Shown in pieces: positions 50,101 through 59,400 of a stretch of 64,000 bases of DNA; the first letter of the stretch is position 1, and each line of letters begins with the position of its first letter. Below the pieces are notes generated by a model that was not told the origin of the DNA, did not search any database, and saw only the letters and a list, made by a program, of their open reading frames with translations. Made by a program: the position numbers and the translations under genes. This DNA comes from an uncultured bacterium. GTDB lineage: Bacteria; Verrucomicrobiota; Lentisphaeria; Victivallales; UBA1829. The stretch covers positions 1 to 64,000 of the forward strand of contig CACZEK010000002.1 in the NCBI GenBank assembly GCA_902780135.1, given 5' to 3'.

Positions 50101-52664
50101 AGTCGCTGTTCCTCGCGAAGGGCGACTACTATATCTGCGTGCAGTCCTCCGACGCGGGGCAGGGCGGCGGCGCCTGGTACAATGTGTATCTCAACGGCGA
50201 CGACAGCGTTTTCTTCACCGCCGACGACAGCGGCGACAACTGGTCCGACCTTGAGATCCTCGGCCCGGACGGCTCGGTCGGCGACCTCGGCGTCGTGGAC
50301 GAATACAGCACGGAGCTGTCCAGCGGCTGGGTCGGCGGCAAGGAAGCCGACTACGCGAAGATCAGCCTGTACAACGCGGCGAAACTGAGCTTCTCGGTCA
50401 GCGCGGACGGCGCGGCGGCGTTCACGGTCTACAAGCTCGTCCAGGACAGGAACGGCAAATACTCCCTGACCGCGCTTCAGACGACTACGCTCACGCTCGA
50501 CAAGCAGACGCAGGAATACGACGCCGCCACGAAGGCGCTCCTGCTGGAGGCGGGCGACTACTACATCTCCATGCAGTCCTCCGACGCTTCGAACGGCATC
50601 GGCTACACGATCTCCCTCAACGGCGACGGCTCCGCGTTCTACACCGAGGCATGGAACTACGACGACTGGACCGACCTCAAGACCGAGGGCGAGTCCGGCA
50701 GCGTCAGCTATGTCGGCACGATCGACGAATACAATACGGAACTGGTCAGCGACTGGGTCGGGTTCGGCGACGAGATCGACTACATGGGATTCACGCTCGA
50801 CTATGCCGCGTCCGTGCGGTTCACGCTCGACGCCACCGACGCGGCTTCGTTCACCGTCTACCGTCTCACGCAGACGAAGAGCGGCATGTACACGCTGAGC
50901 CAGGTCCAGACGACCGCGCTTGCGCTGAACAGGTCGTCCGGGTCGTACGAGGCGGTCACGAAGGCGCTCCTGCTGGAGGCCGGCGACTATTATTTCTCCG
51001 TGCGGTCGACCAATGCCGCGCAGGGAGGAAACGCGTATTACAACGTGAACGTGAACCCGTCCGACTGCACCTTCTACACGCAGGGCTGGAACTGCGACGA
51101 CTGGACCGACCTCGAGACCGAGGGCGCGTCCGGCAGCGTCGGCTATGTCGGCGCGATCGACGAGTACAGCACGGAGGACCTGGTCGCGGACTGGGTCGGC
51201 TTCGGCGACGCGGTCGACTATATGGGCTTCACGCTTTTCAACGCGGCGAAACTGAGCTTCTCCGTCTCGGCCGACGACGCCGTGACGTTCACGGTCTACC
51301 AGCTCGTTCAGGACAGGAAGGGCGCGTATTCGCTGAAGACGCTCCAGACGACCACGCTGTCCTCCGGCAAGGCGTCGGAGTACGAGGCGGTCACGAAGGC
51401 GCTCCTGCTCGAAGCGGGCGAATATTATTTCTCCGTGCAGTCCGTCAACGCCCCGCAGGGCGGCGGCGCGAACTACCGCGTGCGCTTCAACGGCGGCGCG
51501 GATTCGTTCTACACGGAGGGCGACAACTACGACGACTGGACCAATCTCGCGACGGACGGCGAATACGGCGACGTCGGCGACATCGGCCTGATCGACGAGT
51601 ACAGCGACGAACTTGTTTCCGGCTGGGTCGGCTTCGGCGACGCGGTCGATTACATGAAATTTACGCTCAACAGCGCGGCGAAACTCGGCTTCACGCTCAA
51701 TGCCTCGGACGCCGCGTCGTTCGCCGTGTATCAGCTGGTCGAGAATGCCGGCGGATATTCCCTGAAGGCGCTTCAGACGGTCTCGCTCGCATACAACAAG
51801 CAGGCGCAGGACTACGAGGCGGTCACGAAGGCGCTCCTGCTGGAAGCCGGCGACTACTACATCTCCGTCCAGTCGGCGAACGCCGCGCAGGGCGGCAGCG
51901 CGTACTATACCCTGAACCTCGGCGGCGACAGCGTGTTCTACACGGAAGCCGACAACTGGGACGACTGGACCGACGTCAAGTCGGAGGGGCCGTGCGGCGA
52001 AGTGGGCGACATCGGCGTGGTGGACGAGTACAGCTATGAACTCGCCTCCGGCTGGGTCGGGTTCGGCGACGCGGTCGACTATGCCGGATTCACGCTTTTC
52101 GACAAGGCGAACCTGAGCTTCTCGCTCGACTCCACGGATGCCGCGACCTTCACGGTCTACAGCCTGATCGAGGGCAAAAACGGCACGTACAAGCTGAAAA
52201 CGCTCCAGACGACCGCGCTCACCTACGACAAGCAGCTGGGGAAATACGTCGCGGACACGAAGGCGCTCCTGCTGGAAGCCGGCGACTACTACTTCTCCGT
52301 CCAGTCTGCCAACGCCGCGCAGGGCGGCAGCGCGTACTACAATCTGCGCCTCAACGAGGCCGGGAGCGAGTTCTTCCCGTCCGAGGATGACGACGACAAC
52401 TGGGGCGGGACCGAATACGATCCTTCGTACGAGCCGATCTGCAAGGTCGATCCGGCGGAACCCGAGCCCGTCTGGACCGTCGTCTGCGGCTATCCCGCCT
52501 GCGACGAACCTGCCGGGATGGAGCCCGTCGCCAATTCCGTCGACGACGTGCTTGTCTCCGCGGATGTCTTTGCGGTCGCCGACGCAGCCGAACTTGCCGC
52601 GTCCGGACAGACGGTCGAAAACAAGCCGCTCGACGCGCTGAAGGAGCTTTCCTCCATCGCGTGA
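47130..52664 (+). CDS. Very large protein with tandem PPC-like repeats
   Basis: 1844-residue, acidic protein. The first 300 residues are basic and low-complexity, with no recognisable signal peptide or transmembrane helix. After a Trp/Pro-rich linker (WIPERPIGGWIDLPERPIGG) come about ten modules of 142-147 residues, each containing DDWTDL, a turn with DSWVGFGDAVDYMGF-like residues, LDSAAKLSFS, ATFTVYQL and LLLEAGDYYFSVQS. These resemble prepeptidase-C-terminal (PPC) beta-sandwich modules. The C-terminus (about 100 residues) has two Cys and no anchor motif. ATG 47130 follows GGGAAAGGA. A strong promoter suggests abundant expression. It may be a surface, adhesive or sheath protein secreted by a route not visible in the sequence. 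Confidence 0.85.
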   Translation: MADEFEDYIFENKRNAGRDFALANGDVTSVLRGLKVQNTVLAPSKRRSSYLWNGAAARRARIGVGCLAVSRPQGRQAALAVPVRGVGSSASGFLFDAGMNKAFSVTRTGFSAAGRNTSNGVDLDLKARETPVFSGLFARRDAVASTETAKPKKTSAPGFRVSADSPVTKVLSAIDPGVVPDGARNGSGADAAPASSSSRRAVQRNLTLSADDMANFRSYQVGYDIEREAGSDPDSGSAHVVAHHGKTNSAYLSPSGEYSYITDPVPRDNGIITIDDPRCGWIPERPIGGWIDLPERPIGGLVPWRPGEWIIDPAPYPFEEYDVFEDYGIDLSSDWTEYTDSDFSKVDLAYGSKLSFSVSATNAATFTVYQCVMDENGGCTLKALQTTALTYDKESGNYVATTQALLLEAGQYCLYVQSAGPAQEGDPAASYKFELNREDSDMFVDGDNTDDWTDLKVAGESGEVAYAGILDECSFDLLSDWVGFGDEIDYAGFTLDSAAKLSFSLDSTDAAKFTIYQLIRGKDGTYSLKALQTTSLTYDKEFEDYEATTKSLLLEAGEYYVSMQSTNAAQGGSAWYNIYLNDEDDATVFFTEGDNSDDWTDIGTEGPLGQVRDVGTIDENSFDILSDWVGYGDESDYAKFTLDNAAKLSFSIDADGMAKFTVYQLIRGKDGTYSLKALQSTALSYDKEFEEYAANTKSLLLEAGEYYFSVQSTNAAQGGSAWYNVYLNEEDDASDFFLDGNNSDDWTDLVTEGENGAVDDIGVLNDSAFEVRSDWVGYGDEVDYARFTLDSAAKLSFSISADDAAKFTICQLVRGKDGTYSLKALQSTTLSYDKEFEEYDATTKSLLLEAGEYYFSVRSTNAAQGGSAWYSVYLNQDEGGSEFYVNGNNLDDWTDLKTEGEYGSVGYLGYVDENSFDLASDWVGFGDAVDYMGFTLDSAAKLSFSVSADGAVKFTVCQLVRDKNDTYSLKALQTTSLSYDKEYGEYSAATKSLFLAKGDYYICVQSSDAGQGGGAWYNVYLNGDDSVFFTADDSGDNWSDLEILGPDGSVGDLGVVDEYSTELSSGWVGGKEADYAKISLYNAAKLSFSVSADGAAAFTVYKLVQDRNGKYSLTALQTTTLTLDKQTQEYDAATKALLLEAGDYYISMQSSDASNGIGYTISLNGDGSAFYTEAWNYDDWTDLKTEGESGSVSYVGTIDEYNTELVSDWVGFGDEIDYMGFTLDYAASVRFTLDATDAASFTVYRLTQTKSGMYTLSQVQTTALALNRSSGSYEAVTKALLLEAGDYYFSVRSTNAAQGGNAYYNVNVNPSDCTFYTQGWNCDDWTDLETEGASGSVGYVGAIDEYSTEDLVADWVGFGDAVDYMGFTLFNAAKLSFSVSADDAVTFTVYQLVQDRKGAYSLKTLQTTTLSSGKASEYEAVTKALLLEAGEYYFSVQSVNAPQGGGANYRVRFNGGADSFYTEGDNYDDWTNLATDGEYGDVGDIGLIDEYSDELVSGWVGFGDAVDYMKFTLNSAAKLGFTLNASDAASFAVYQLVENAGGYSLKALQTVSLAYNKQAQDYEAVTKALLLEAGDYYISVQSANAAQGGSAYYTLNLGGDSVFYTEADNWDDWTDVKSEGPCGEVGDIGVVDEYSYELASGWVGFGDAVDYAGFTLFDKANLSFSLDSTDAATFTVYSLIEGKNGTYKLKTLQTTALTYDKQLGKYVADTKALLLEAGDYYFSVQSANAAQGGSAYYNLRLNEAGSEFFPSEDDDDNWGGTEYDPSYEPICKVDPAEPEPVWTVVCGYPACDEPAGMEPVANSVDDVLVSADVFAVADAAELAASGQTVENKPLDALKELSSIA
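48477..52386 (+). repeat. Nine tandem PPC-like modules (426-441 bp each) in the giant gene
   Basis: The DDWTDL-type start recurs at 48477, 48918, 49359, 49800, 50235, 50661, 51096, 51531 and 51960. The first three spacings are exactly 441 bp and the later ones 426-435 bp. A degenerate first unit lies at about 48091-48476. The first units are more alike at DNA level than the last ones, suggesting recent duplication at the 5' side. Confidence 0.88.
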
Positions 52665-52690
52665 CCGGGTATAAACGGGACAATCAAATC

Positions 52691-52728
52691 GCCTCCGGCT
52701 CATGACGGGCCGGGGGCTTTCTTTTTTT
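52691..52728 (+). terminator. Terminator of the giant gene
   Basis: GCCTCCGGC pairs with GCCGGGGGC (one mismatch) and a T-rich run follows. Confidence 0.7.
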
Positions 52729-52840
52729 CGAGGGGCGAATCTTTTCTTTTTCCGCTTGCATTCTCTCCGGGAACGATGTATTGTATAATTGTATACCGGA
52801 AAACACCGTTAAAACATTCCATAAGGAAAGGATTCCCACC

Positions 52841-53191
52841 ATGACGAAACAGGAACTCATCGAAACCGCAAAAGCCATGATCGCCGCGCCGTCCTGCTGC
52901 CAGGACCTCAAGACCGTCGCGCAGGCGTGGATCGGCGCCGTCGGGACCGCGGGCGAAAAGGCCGCCGCGGACGCCCTGCTTGCCGAACTGAAGGAAGACG
53001 TCTGCTCGATCGACCAGGTGATCCCGTTCTTCGAATCGCCGCGCGCCGTGCAGTATTTCGGCGAGGCGAAAGCGAAGGAATTCGCCGCGCTGGCGCACAA
53101 GATCAAAGCCGACGGCGGGAAGTGGTGTTTCTGCGACGCCTGCGCCGCCGGAGCGAAACTGCTGGAAAACGCGGACTCCTTCGCCTGCTGA
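52841..53191 (+). CDS. Small Cys-rich protein of the 'Hsp90-like' uncharacterised family
   Basis: 116-residue protein starting MTKQELIETAKAM. Cys pairs occur in IAAPSCCQDLK and WCFCDACAAG, with a helical Ala/Glu-rich body (EKAAADALLAEL, VCSIDQVIPFF). Proteins of this shape in Clostridia are often labelled 'molecular chaperone Hsp90' in databases, but the sequence is unrelated to true Hsp90 and the role is unknown. ATG 52841 follows AAGGAAAGGA. The Cys residues might bind a metal or form disulfides. Confidence 0.75.
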   Translation: MTKQELIETAKAMIAAPSCCQDLKTVAQAWIGAVGTAGEKAAADALLAELKEDVCSIDQVIPFFESPRAVQYFGEAKAKEFAALAHKIKADGGKWCFCDACAAGAKLLENADSFAC

Positions 53192-53287
53192 CACACGGAG
53201 TGTGTCGGACAGTGCGCTCAGCTTCGCTTGCGCACAAGGGCAAGCCCTTGACTGAGGCGTGCTCTGCTACGCGACGGCACGGGGAGG
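53192..53287. repeat. Intergenic compound hairpin element (REP-like) copy 1
   Basis: A series of small hairpins: ACACACGGAGTGTGT around the stop codon, TGCGCTCAGCTTCGCTTGCGCA, and AAGGGCAAGCCCTT, ending in CTACGCGACGGCACGGGG. A very similar arrangement is at 62893-62961. Confidence 0.6.
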
Positions 53288-53310
53288 GGAAACAGATACG
53301 ATACCAAAGG

Positions 53311-53353
53311 AAAAACCCCCACGGTCATTTCTGATCGTGAGGGCTTTTTTTTT
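53311..53353. terminator. Bidirectional terminator
   Basis: CCCCCACGGTCA pairs with TGATCGTGAGGG across TTTC, with A-run left and T-run right. It serves the small Cys-rich gene and the convergent macroglobulin gene. Confidence 0.8.
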
Positions 53354-53358
53354 GCAGT

Positions 53359-53405
53359 GTGGCGTTGCGAAGCAAGCCACTGTTTCAGTGGAGGCGTTCG
53401 CCTCC
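53359..53405. repeat. Adjacent hairpins after the macroglobulin gene
   Basis: GTGGCGTTGC and GCAAGCCAC form one stem (53359-53380); GGAGGCGTTCGCCTCC forms the next (53390-53405). These may help end transcription of the macroglobulin gene. Confidence 0.5.
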
Positions 53406-53407
53406 CC

Positions 53408-56400
53408 TTACTCCGAGATGACGAAGATGTGCTGGTCGGAGTTGCACTTCAGCTCGGGGGCGTAGACGCCGCTGCCGCCGGCGGGGAGGGCGATGAAGCG
53501 TCCGGGGAGCTGCGCCCGCATCCGGTAGAACACGTTGGAATCGCCGCGCGCCATGTTGCGGAGGTAGAACTTGGCGCCGCGTTCGCGGTATTCGCGGTAG
53601 ACGGGTGCCTTTCCGGTCCAGTCGTAGCCGCTGACGGGCTTTTCGAACTCGAATCCGGCGGGCATGCTGTCGGCGAAGCAGACGTAGTCGTAGTCGTTCT
53701 TCGCGGTGGAGATGAGCTCGACTTCGACGAGTTCGCCGGGGCGGATCACGTCGCCGGACTTCAGCGGGACGCGTTTGTACTTGTCGCGCTTGAGCGTCTG
53801 GACGGAGCCCTGGAGGCCGGCGGCGAGCGCTTCCTGGACCTCGGGGACGAGGCGGTAGTAGTTGCGCTTGATCTTCATTTCGAGTCCGGCGGGCTCGATC
53901 TCGTCCTCCAGCGTAAAGTAGTTCAGCATGGAGTTCATGTAGAGGACGCCGGGTCCGTCGATGGAGATTTCGAGCTTGTGGTCGCCGGTTCCGAGGGAGT
54001 CGGGCTTGGCGAGCGCGACGAACGGGCTGTCCCACATGGACGCCTTGTCGACGTGGAAGCTCTTGATCTCCTTGCCGTCGAGGCTGACCTTCACGTTCAT
54101 GTCGGGGGCGTCTTCGCCTGCGGTTTTGATGTAGCGGGCGAGGCTGCGGACGACCGCGCCGAGTTCGCGGTTGCTGTTGCGCCACGGCGAATTGCGGATG
54201 TTCGTGACGAGGTAGTTCGCGAGCTTGCGTGCGTTCGGGTCTGCGGGATCGTTGTCGAGGAGCAGGTCGAGATACGCGGCGTTGGTCTCGTTCTCGCTGC
54301 CGTACCAGAAGAACCTGCATCCGGCGGGGATGTTGAGGTAGGAGGTCTGGTTCTCGTCGTCGACCATGCGGAACTGCGTGAGGTTGCGGACGACCATGGC
54401 GCGTTCCTCGGACTTGGGATCGAGGGCGAGGCCGAGCATGGCGAGTCCGTACGGGGCGAGCTGGCTGCGGAGTTCGTAGAGGAATCCGTTGAGTTCCTTG
54501 TTGGGCTTGCCCGCCTTGGCGAGGACGCGCGCCACGAGGGCGTCGGTGTTGGAGACGCCTTTGTACTTGCGGATGTCGGCGAGGCGTTCTTCCACGTGCG
54601 CCTGGAGCCAGTTGACGCCGCGGTTCATGGCGCTGTCGATGGTCTTGTCGCCGAACGCGCTGACGTCGAGCAGGGCGTCCACGACGTAGGCGGTGGTGTC
54701 GGGGAAGGAGATCTCGCGGTATCCGCCGAACCAGCCCCAGCCGCCGTCGGAGTTCGCCATGGTGAGGATCATCTTCAGATTTTCCGCCATGACGCGGTTG
54801 AAGGTCTTGGCATCGAACGAGGGATCGACCTTGCCGTCCTTCCAGCAGTATTTCTCCATATATTCGGTATAGAGCTTGTCGCGGGAAGTCTTCGCCGGGT
54901 GGACGGTGTCGAAGCTGACGCCGAGCTTGTTGAGGGCGTTCTTCGCCGCCATGGACGGCACGAAGCGGTTCACGACGCCGAACACGGTGGCTTCGCCGTC
55001 GGCGGCGAGATAGGGCAGGAGCTCGACCATCGCCATCGCCGCGCCGGGGGCGAGGTTCACGGTGAGGAACGTCGTTTCGGGCTTGCGCTGTTCCGGGACC
55101 TTCAGCGTGACGGTCGCGGACTTGTTGTCCTTGTCGAGGTAGGCGAAGTTGTTCACCTGCTTGTCGATGCCCTTCACGAGGACCGGGAGCGCGAGCTGGA
55201 GCGCGTCGTCTTCATCGCCGGCTTTCACGGAGAGCGTGATCTTGCTTTCGCCGACCGCCTTTGCGTTCAGGGTGAACGGGCACGCGGTGTGGCCGCCCGC
55301 CTTGACGGTGATCGTGGCGGTGTTCTTCGCGGCGTTCACGGTGTCGCCTTCGACGGTGAGCGTGACGTTCGCGGAGACGTCCTTTTCGGTGTAGTTGTGG
55401 ATGTTCGCGACGGCGTTCACGGTGTCGCCGTTGACGAGGAAGCGCGGGAGCTCGAGGCGGGCGATGAGGTCCTTGCTGACGACGAATTCGGAGTCGCCTT
55501 CGCCGACCTGCGTGTCCGCGGTGAGGGACCACACGTGGACCTTCCACGTGGTGAGGTTGTCGGGAGCCGGGACGTCGATGGTGGTCTGTCCGTTTTCGTC
55601 GAGCTTCACGAGCCCGGCGAAGAACGCGGCGTCGAGGAAGTTGGAGCGGACGAAGGAGTCGCCGCCGCCGTCCATGCCGCCGACTTCCATTTCTGCGGCT
55701 TCGTCGGCCATCATCGCTTCTTCTTTTGCCGCGGACATGGACTTCATCATCACCGGACCGCGCGCGCCGGGCGCGGGCATGGCGCCGTCCATCGCCATAT
55801 CGGCGGATTCCATCACGGCTCCGCCCGCGGCGGCGCCTCCGAAACCGCCGCCCATGCCGCCGAAGGAGTTCATGGCGGCGCCTCTGCGGACTGCGCCGCC
55901 GACCATGATGCCTTCGCCTTTGTACAGGACGATGTCGTCGTCGAAGCTCTCATAGCCGAGCGAGAAGGGGATGATGCGGCCGCTCATGAAGAGGTTGTCG
56001 TTCATGAAGTGGACGCCGGGCCTCGGGTTGGTGCGGAGGGCGGTGTTGTAGTTGAGGTTCCAGTCGCTGTTCGCGTAGTGGGAGCGCTTCCAGTTCCAGA
56101 AGAAGGAATTGATGGCGGGGATGCGGCTGGTCGCGATGGCGTCGAGGGACTTGTCGTAGACGGTGAGCGTGACCGCGCCCGTGACGGGCTTGCCGGTGCC
56201 GTCCTTGACGGTGATCGTCATCGGGACGTTCTGGCGCGGCTTGACCGCCTTTTTCGGACCGGCGATGTCGACGTCGAGCATCTTGGAGATGGGCGGGACG
56301 GCGATCATCTTGGAGAGTTCCTGGACCTCGCCGTTGCCGACCGCGACCACGGAGACGTAGGTGTTCGGGCGGTCGCCGGGGAGGAAGTCCATCTTGAACT

Positions 56401-59400
56401 CATGGGAGTATTCCTTTTCGCCGAGGCGGACGCATTCGTACTCGGTCTCGCGTTCCTGGCGCGTGAAGAAGTAGAGGGTCGCGCCGGGCTTCTTCATGGA
56501 GACGAGGATGCTGGCGGATTCGCCGGGGACGTACTCGCTCTTGTCGGTGGTGATCTCGAGCGGGAGCGTGCTGAAGAGGTCGCCGGACTTGTCGAAGCCC
56601 GCGACGAAGAGCGGATAGGAGCCCTCGCAGGTCACGGGGTTCTTGTCGTCGGCCTTGATCGAGGCGTCGGACGTGATGCTGGAGACGACTTCGTAGACGC
56701 CCTGGCGGTCGATCACGAAGCTCACGCCGTTCTCGTCGCCCGCGGTCACGGGCATGACCTTCACGGGCTGGCCGACGCGGTGCGGCACGCCGTTGGCATC
56801 GAGGTCGCGCAGGTAGATGGAGACGGTGCCCTTGCCCGCGACGGGCTTGCCGTCGGGCGTGGTCGCCTTCACGACGAGCGTGACGGGCTTGCCGGTGCGT
56901 GCGAATCCGGTCTTCGCGACGGCGGAGACGTAGAAGGGCTGCGCGGCGGTCACGACGGAGCCGGAGCCGCTGACCACGCGGTTGGACTCGTCGGTGACTT
57001 CGGCGTCGATGATGTAGCGGAAGTCGAGGTTGCCGAAGCGGCGAAGGGCGTCGCCCGTGTCGATCGGGACGGTCAGGAAGCCGTCGTCGTCCGCGACGCC
57101 TTCCGCCTCGGTGATGAGGTCGCGGCCCCAGGTGACCTGGCGGATGCTTTCGTCGCGGTAGGCGGTGGAGCAGATCCAGTAGCCTTCGCCGAAGAGCCAG
57201 TCGAAGCGTCCGCGGAACGGGAAGACGCGGCGCGCCTGTTCGCGGTGGACTTTGTACTTGATCTTCGCGCCGGACATGGGCGCGCCGAAGTAGTATTTCG
57301 CCTGGATCTTCGCCTCGAAGATGCCGCCGGTCTTCACCTGCGTTTCGGGCATTTCGACCTCGAGGAGGTATTCGGGCTTCTTGTATTCCTCGACGGAGAA
57401 GGAGACGCCGCCGGAGACGTCGCCGACCCTGGCGCTGATATTGAACATGCCGAGGGAGACGTCGTCCGGGAGCACGAATTCGCCGGTGGCGGCCGCGAGC
57501 ATGGGATCGCCCGCGACGGTCTCTTCATACAGCTTCTTGCCGCGTGCGTCGCTTCCGGTGACCTTCAGGTTGTAGTCGGCGCGCTTCTGCGGAGCCTTCT
57601 CGTCGTAGGAGGCGCGGCGGGTGTAGACGGTGTATTTGACCGTGTCGCCGGGACGGTACACGGGCCGGTCGGTGATCACGTAGTTGCGGTCGCGTTCGTA
57701 GAAGCGGCCGGCGTTCATGGTGGAGTAGTAGGCGTTCGGGAGGAACGTGAGCCCGTCCTCGGATTCGGAGAGGATGAGCGTGCGGTCGTTCAGACGTTCG
57801 GGGAAGATGACCGCGCCGTCCTTGCCGGTCGTGACCTCGAACTCCTTCACGATGACGCGGTAGCGCCTGCCGCCGAACTCCGCCTGGTTGCGGTTGTTGG
57901 CGTATTCCGTGTGGTAGTTCATGATCTTGAGCTTGCGGTCGGCGAGCGGCGCGCCGGTCTTGGAATCATTGAGCGTGAGGAAACGCCCCTTGGTGACGGA
58001 TTCCTTGGTGAGGATCTCCGGGGTGATCCAGACGAGGTTTTCGTGCCAGGCGTCGGCGGAATAGGTGCCTTCGGAGCCTTCGGGGAGGGTGCGGACGATG
58101 TACGCGCCGGGCTCGGTGATGGGCAGCGGGACTTCCGTGTCGGTCTCCCAGTGGTGCGGACGCGGCTTCACGTCGAACGTGAACTCGGAGAGCTTTTCGC
58201 CAATGGCGGGCGCCCAGCCCTTGTACGAGGGGTCGATCTGGTAGGCGTCGTTCGTGCGGTAGGACTGGTCGCCGCCTTCGCGGAGGCTCTTCAGCATGAT
58301 CTCGACCGCCTTCTTCGCGTCCGCTTTCGTGACGACCGCGCGGACCTTCGTGGTGTTGCGGCTGTGGTAGGTCAGGACGGGCTTCGAGCCGTAGGGGACG
58401 ACCTGGAGGCTCTGCGTGGAGCCCCAGTTGCAGAGGATCTGCTGGACCATGTCGTTCTCGCCGGCTTTTTTGAACCAGTCGGCGGCGGTCTCGTACTGCA
58501 TGCGGGCGAGGTAGAGCCCGCCGAGCTGGGACGCCGCCTGCTGTTTGTAAAGCCCCGCCTTGTCGTCGTTGGCGAGTTCCTTGAAGATGCGGAAATAGCT
58601 GAACTCCTCGGGGAGCGTGATCTTGCGGATGCCGTCGGCGAGCTCGGCGACGGTCTCGACGTCCTTCATCTCATAGAGGAAATCGCGGTACTTGTCGGAG
58701 GTCTGGTATTCGTTGCGGACGTCCCAGTTGATCTGCGAGAAGTCGAACTCGTTGGCGAGGAAGGACGCCCATTCGTATTTGCTGCGGTAGTCGCCCAGCG
58801 CGATCGCCTGCTCGAACGCCCAGCGGACGCGTTCGCCGTCGCTCTTCGCGGAGGCGAAATCCTTCGGGCAGGAATAGAGGACCGGGGAGCCGTCCTTGTT
58901 GACCGGGGGCCGCGAGGAGCTGCCGAAATCGCCGTCGGAGTAGTCGGGGAGATCGGTCAGGTCGGTGAGCGTCTGGAGCTTGAAGGACTGGCCGCCGGTG
59001 TGGTTGCGGAGGAGCAGCGCGGCGAGCGTGCGGTAGAACCTGATCTGGAGCGGCTTGGAGACGTTCTTCGCCTCTTCGGAGGCGGACGCCATGAACCGGA
59101 GGTTCTGCACGCGGTCGCGTTCCGTGCTGTACACGCGGCGTCCGGCGTTGCCGCGGTTCGGGCCGCGCGTGAAGGTGTTGTTGAAGAAGAAGCCGTAGGT
59201 CGTGACGGATGCGTTGAACTCGGCGGCGAGGGAGACGTTCTTCGGGAAGCGCGCGGTCACGAACGCATAGGCGTCGTCGTATTCCTTCACGCGGTTGTTG
59301 CGGACCAGGCTGGTGCGGTACATGCTCCAGATCGGGCCGACGGCTTCGCTCTGGGACTTCGGGGGGATCGCCTCAAGCGCGGCGCGCGCGGCGTCGGCGG

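Noticed and set aside
47259..52703. A minus-strand open frame of about 1800 codons opposite the giant repeat gene
   Set aside because: It mirrors the 441-bp repeats, is rich in Arg/Val/Ala without any domain, and has no ribosome site; it is an antisense shadow of GC-rich codons.
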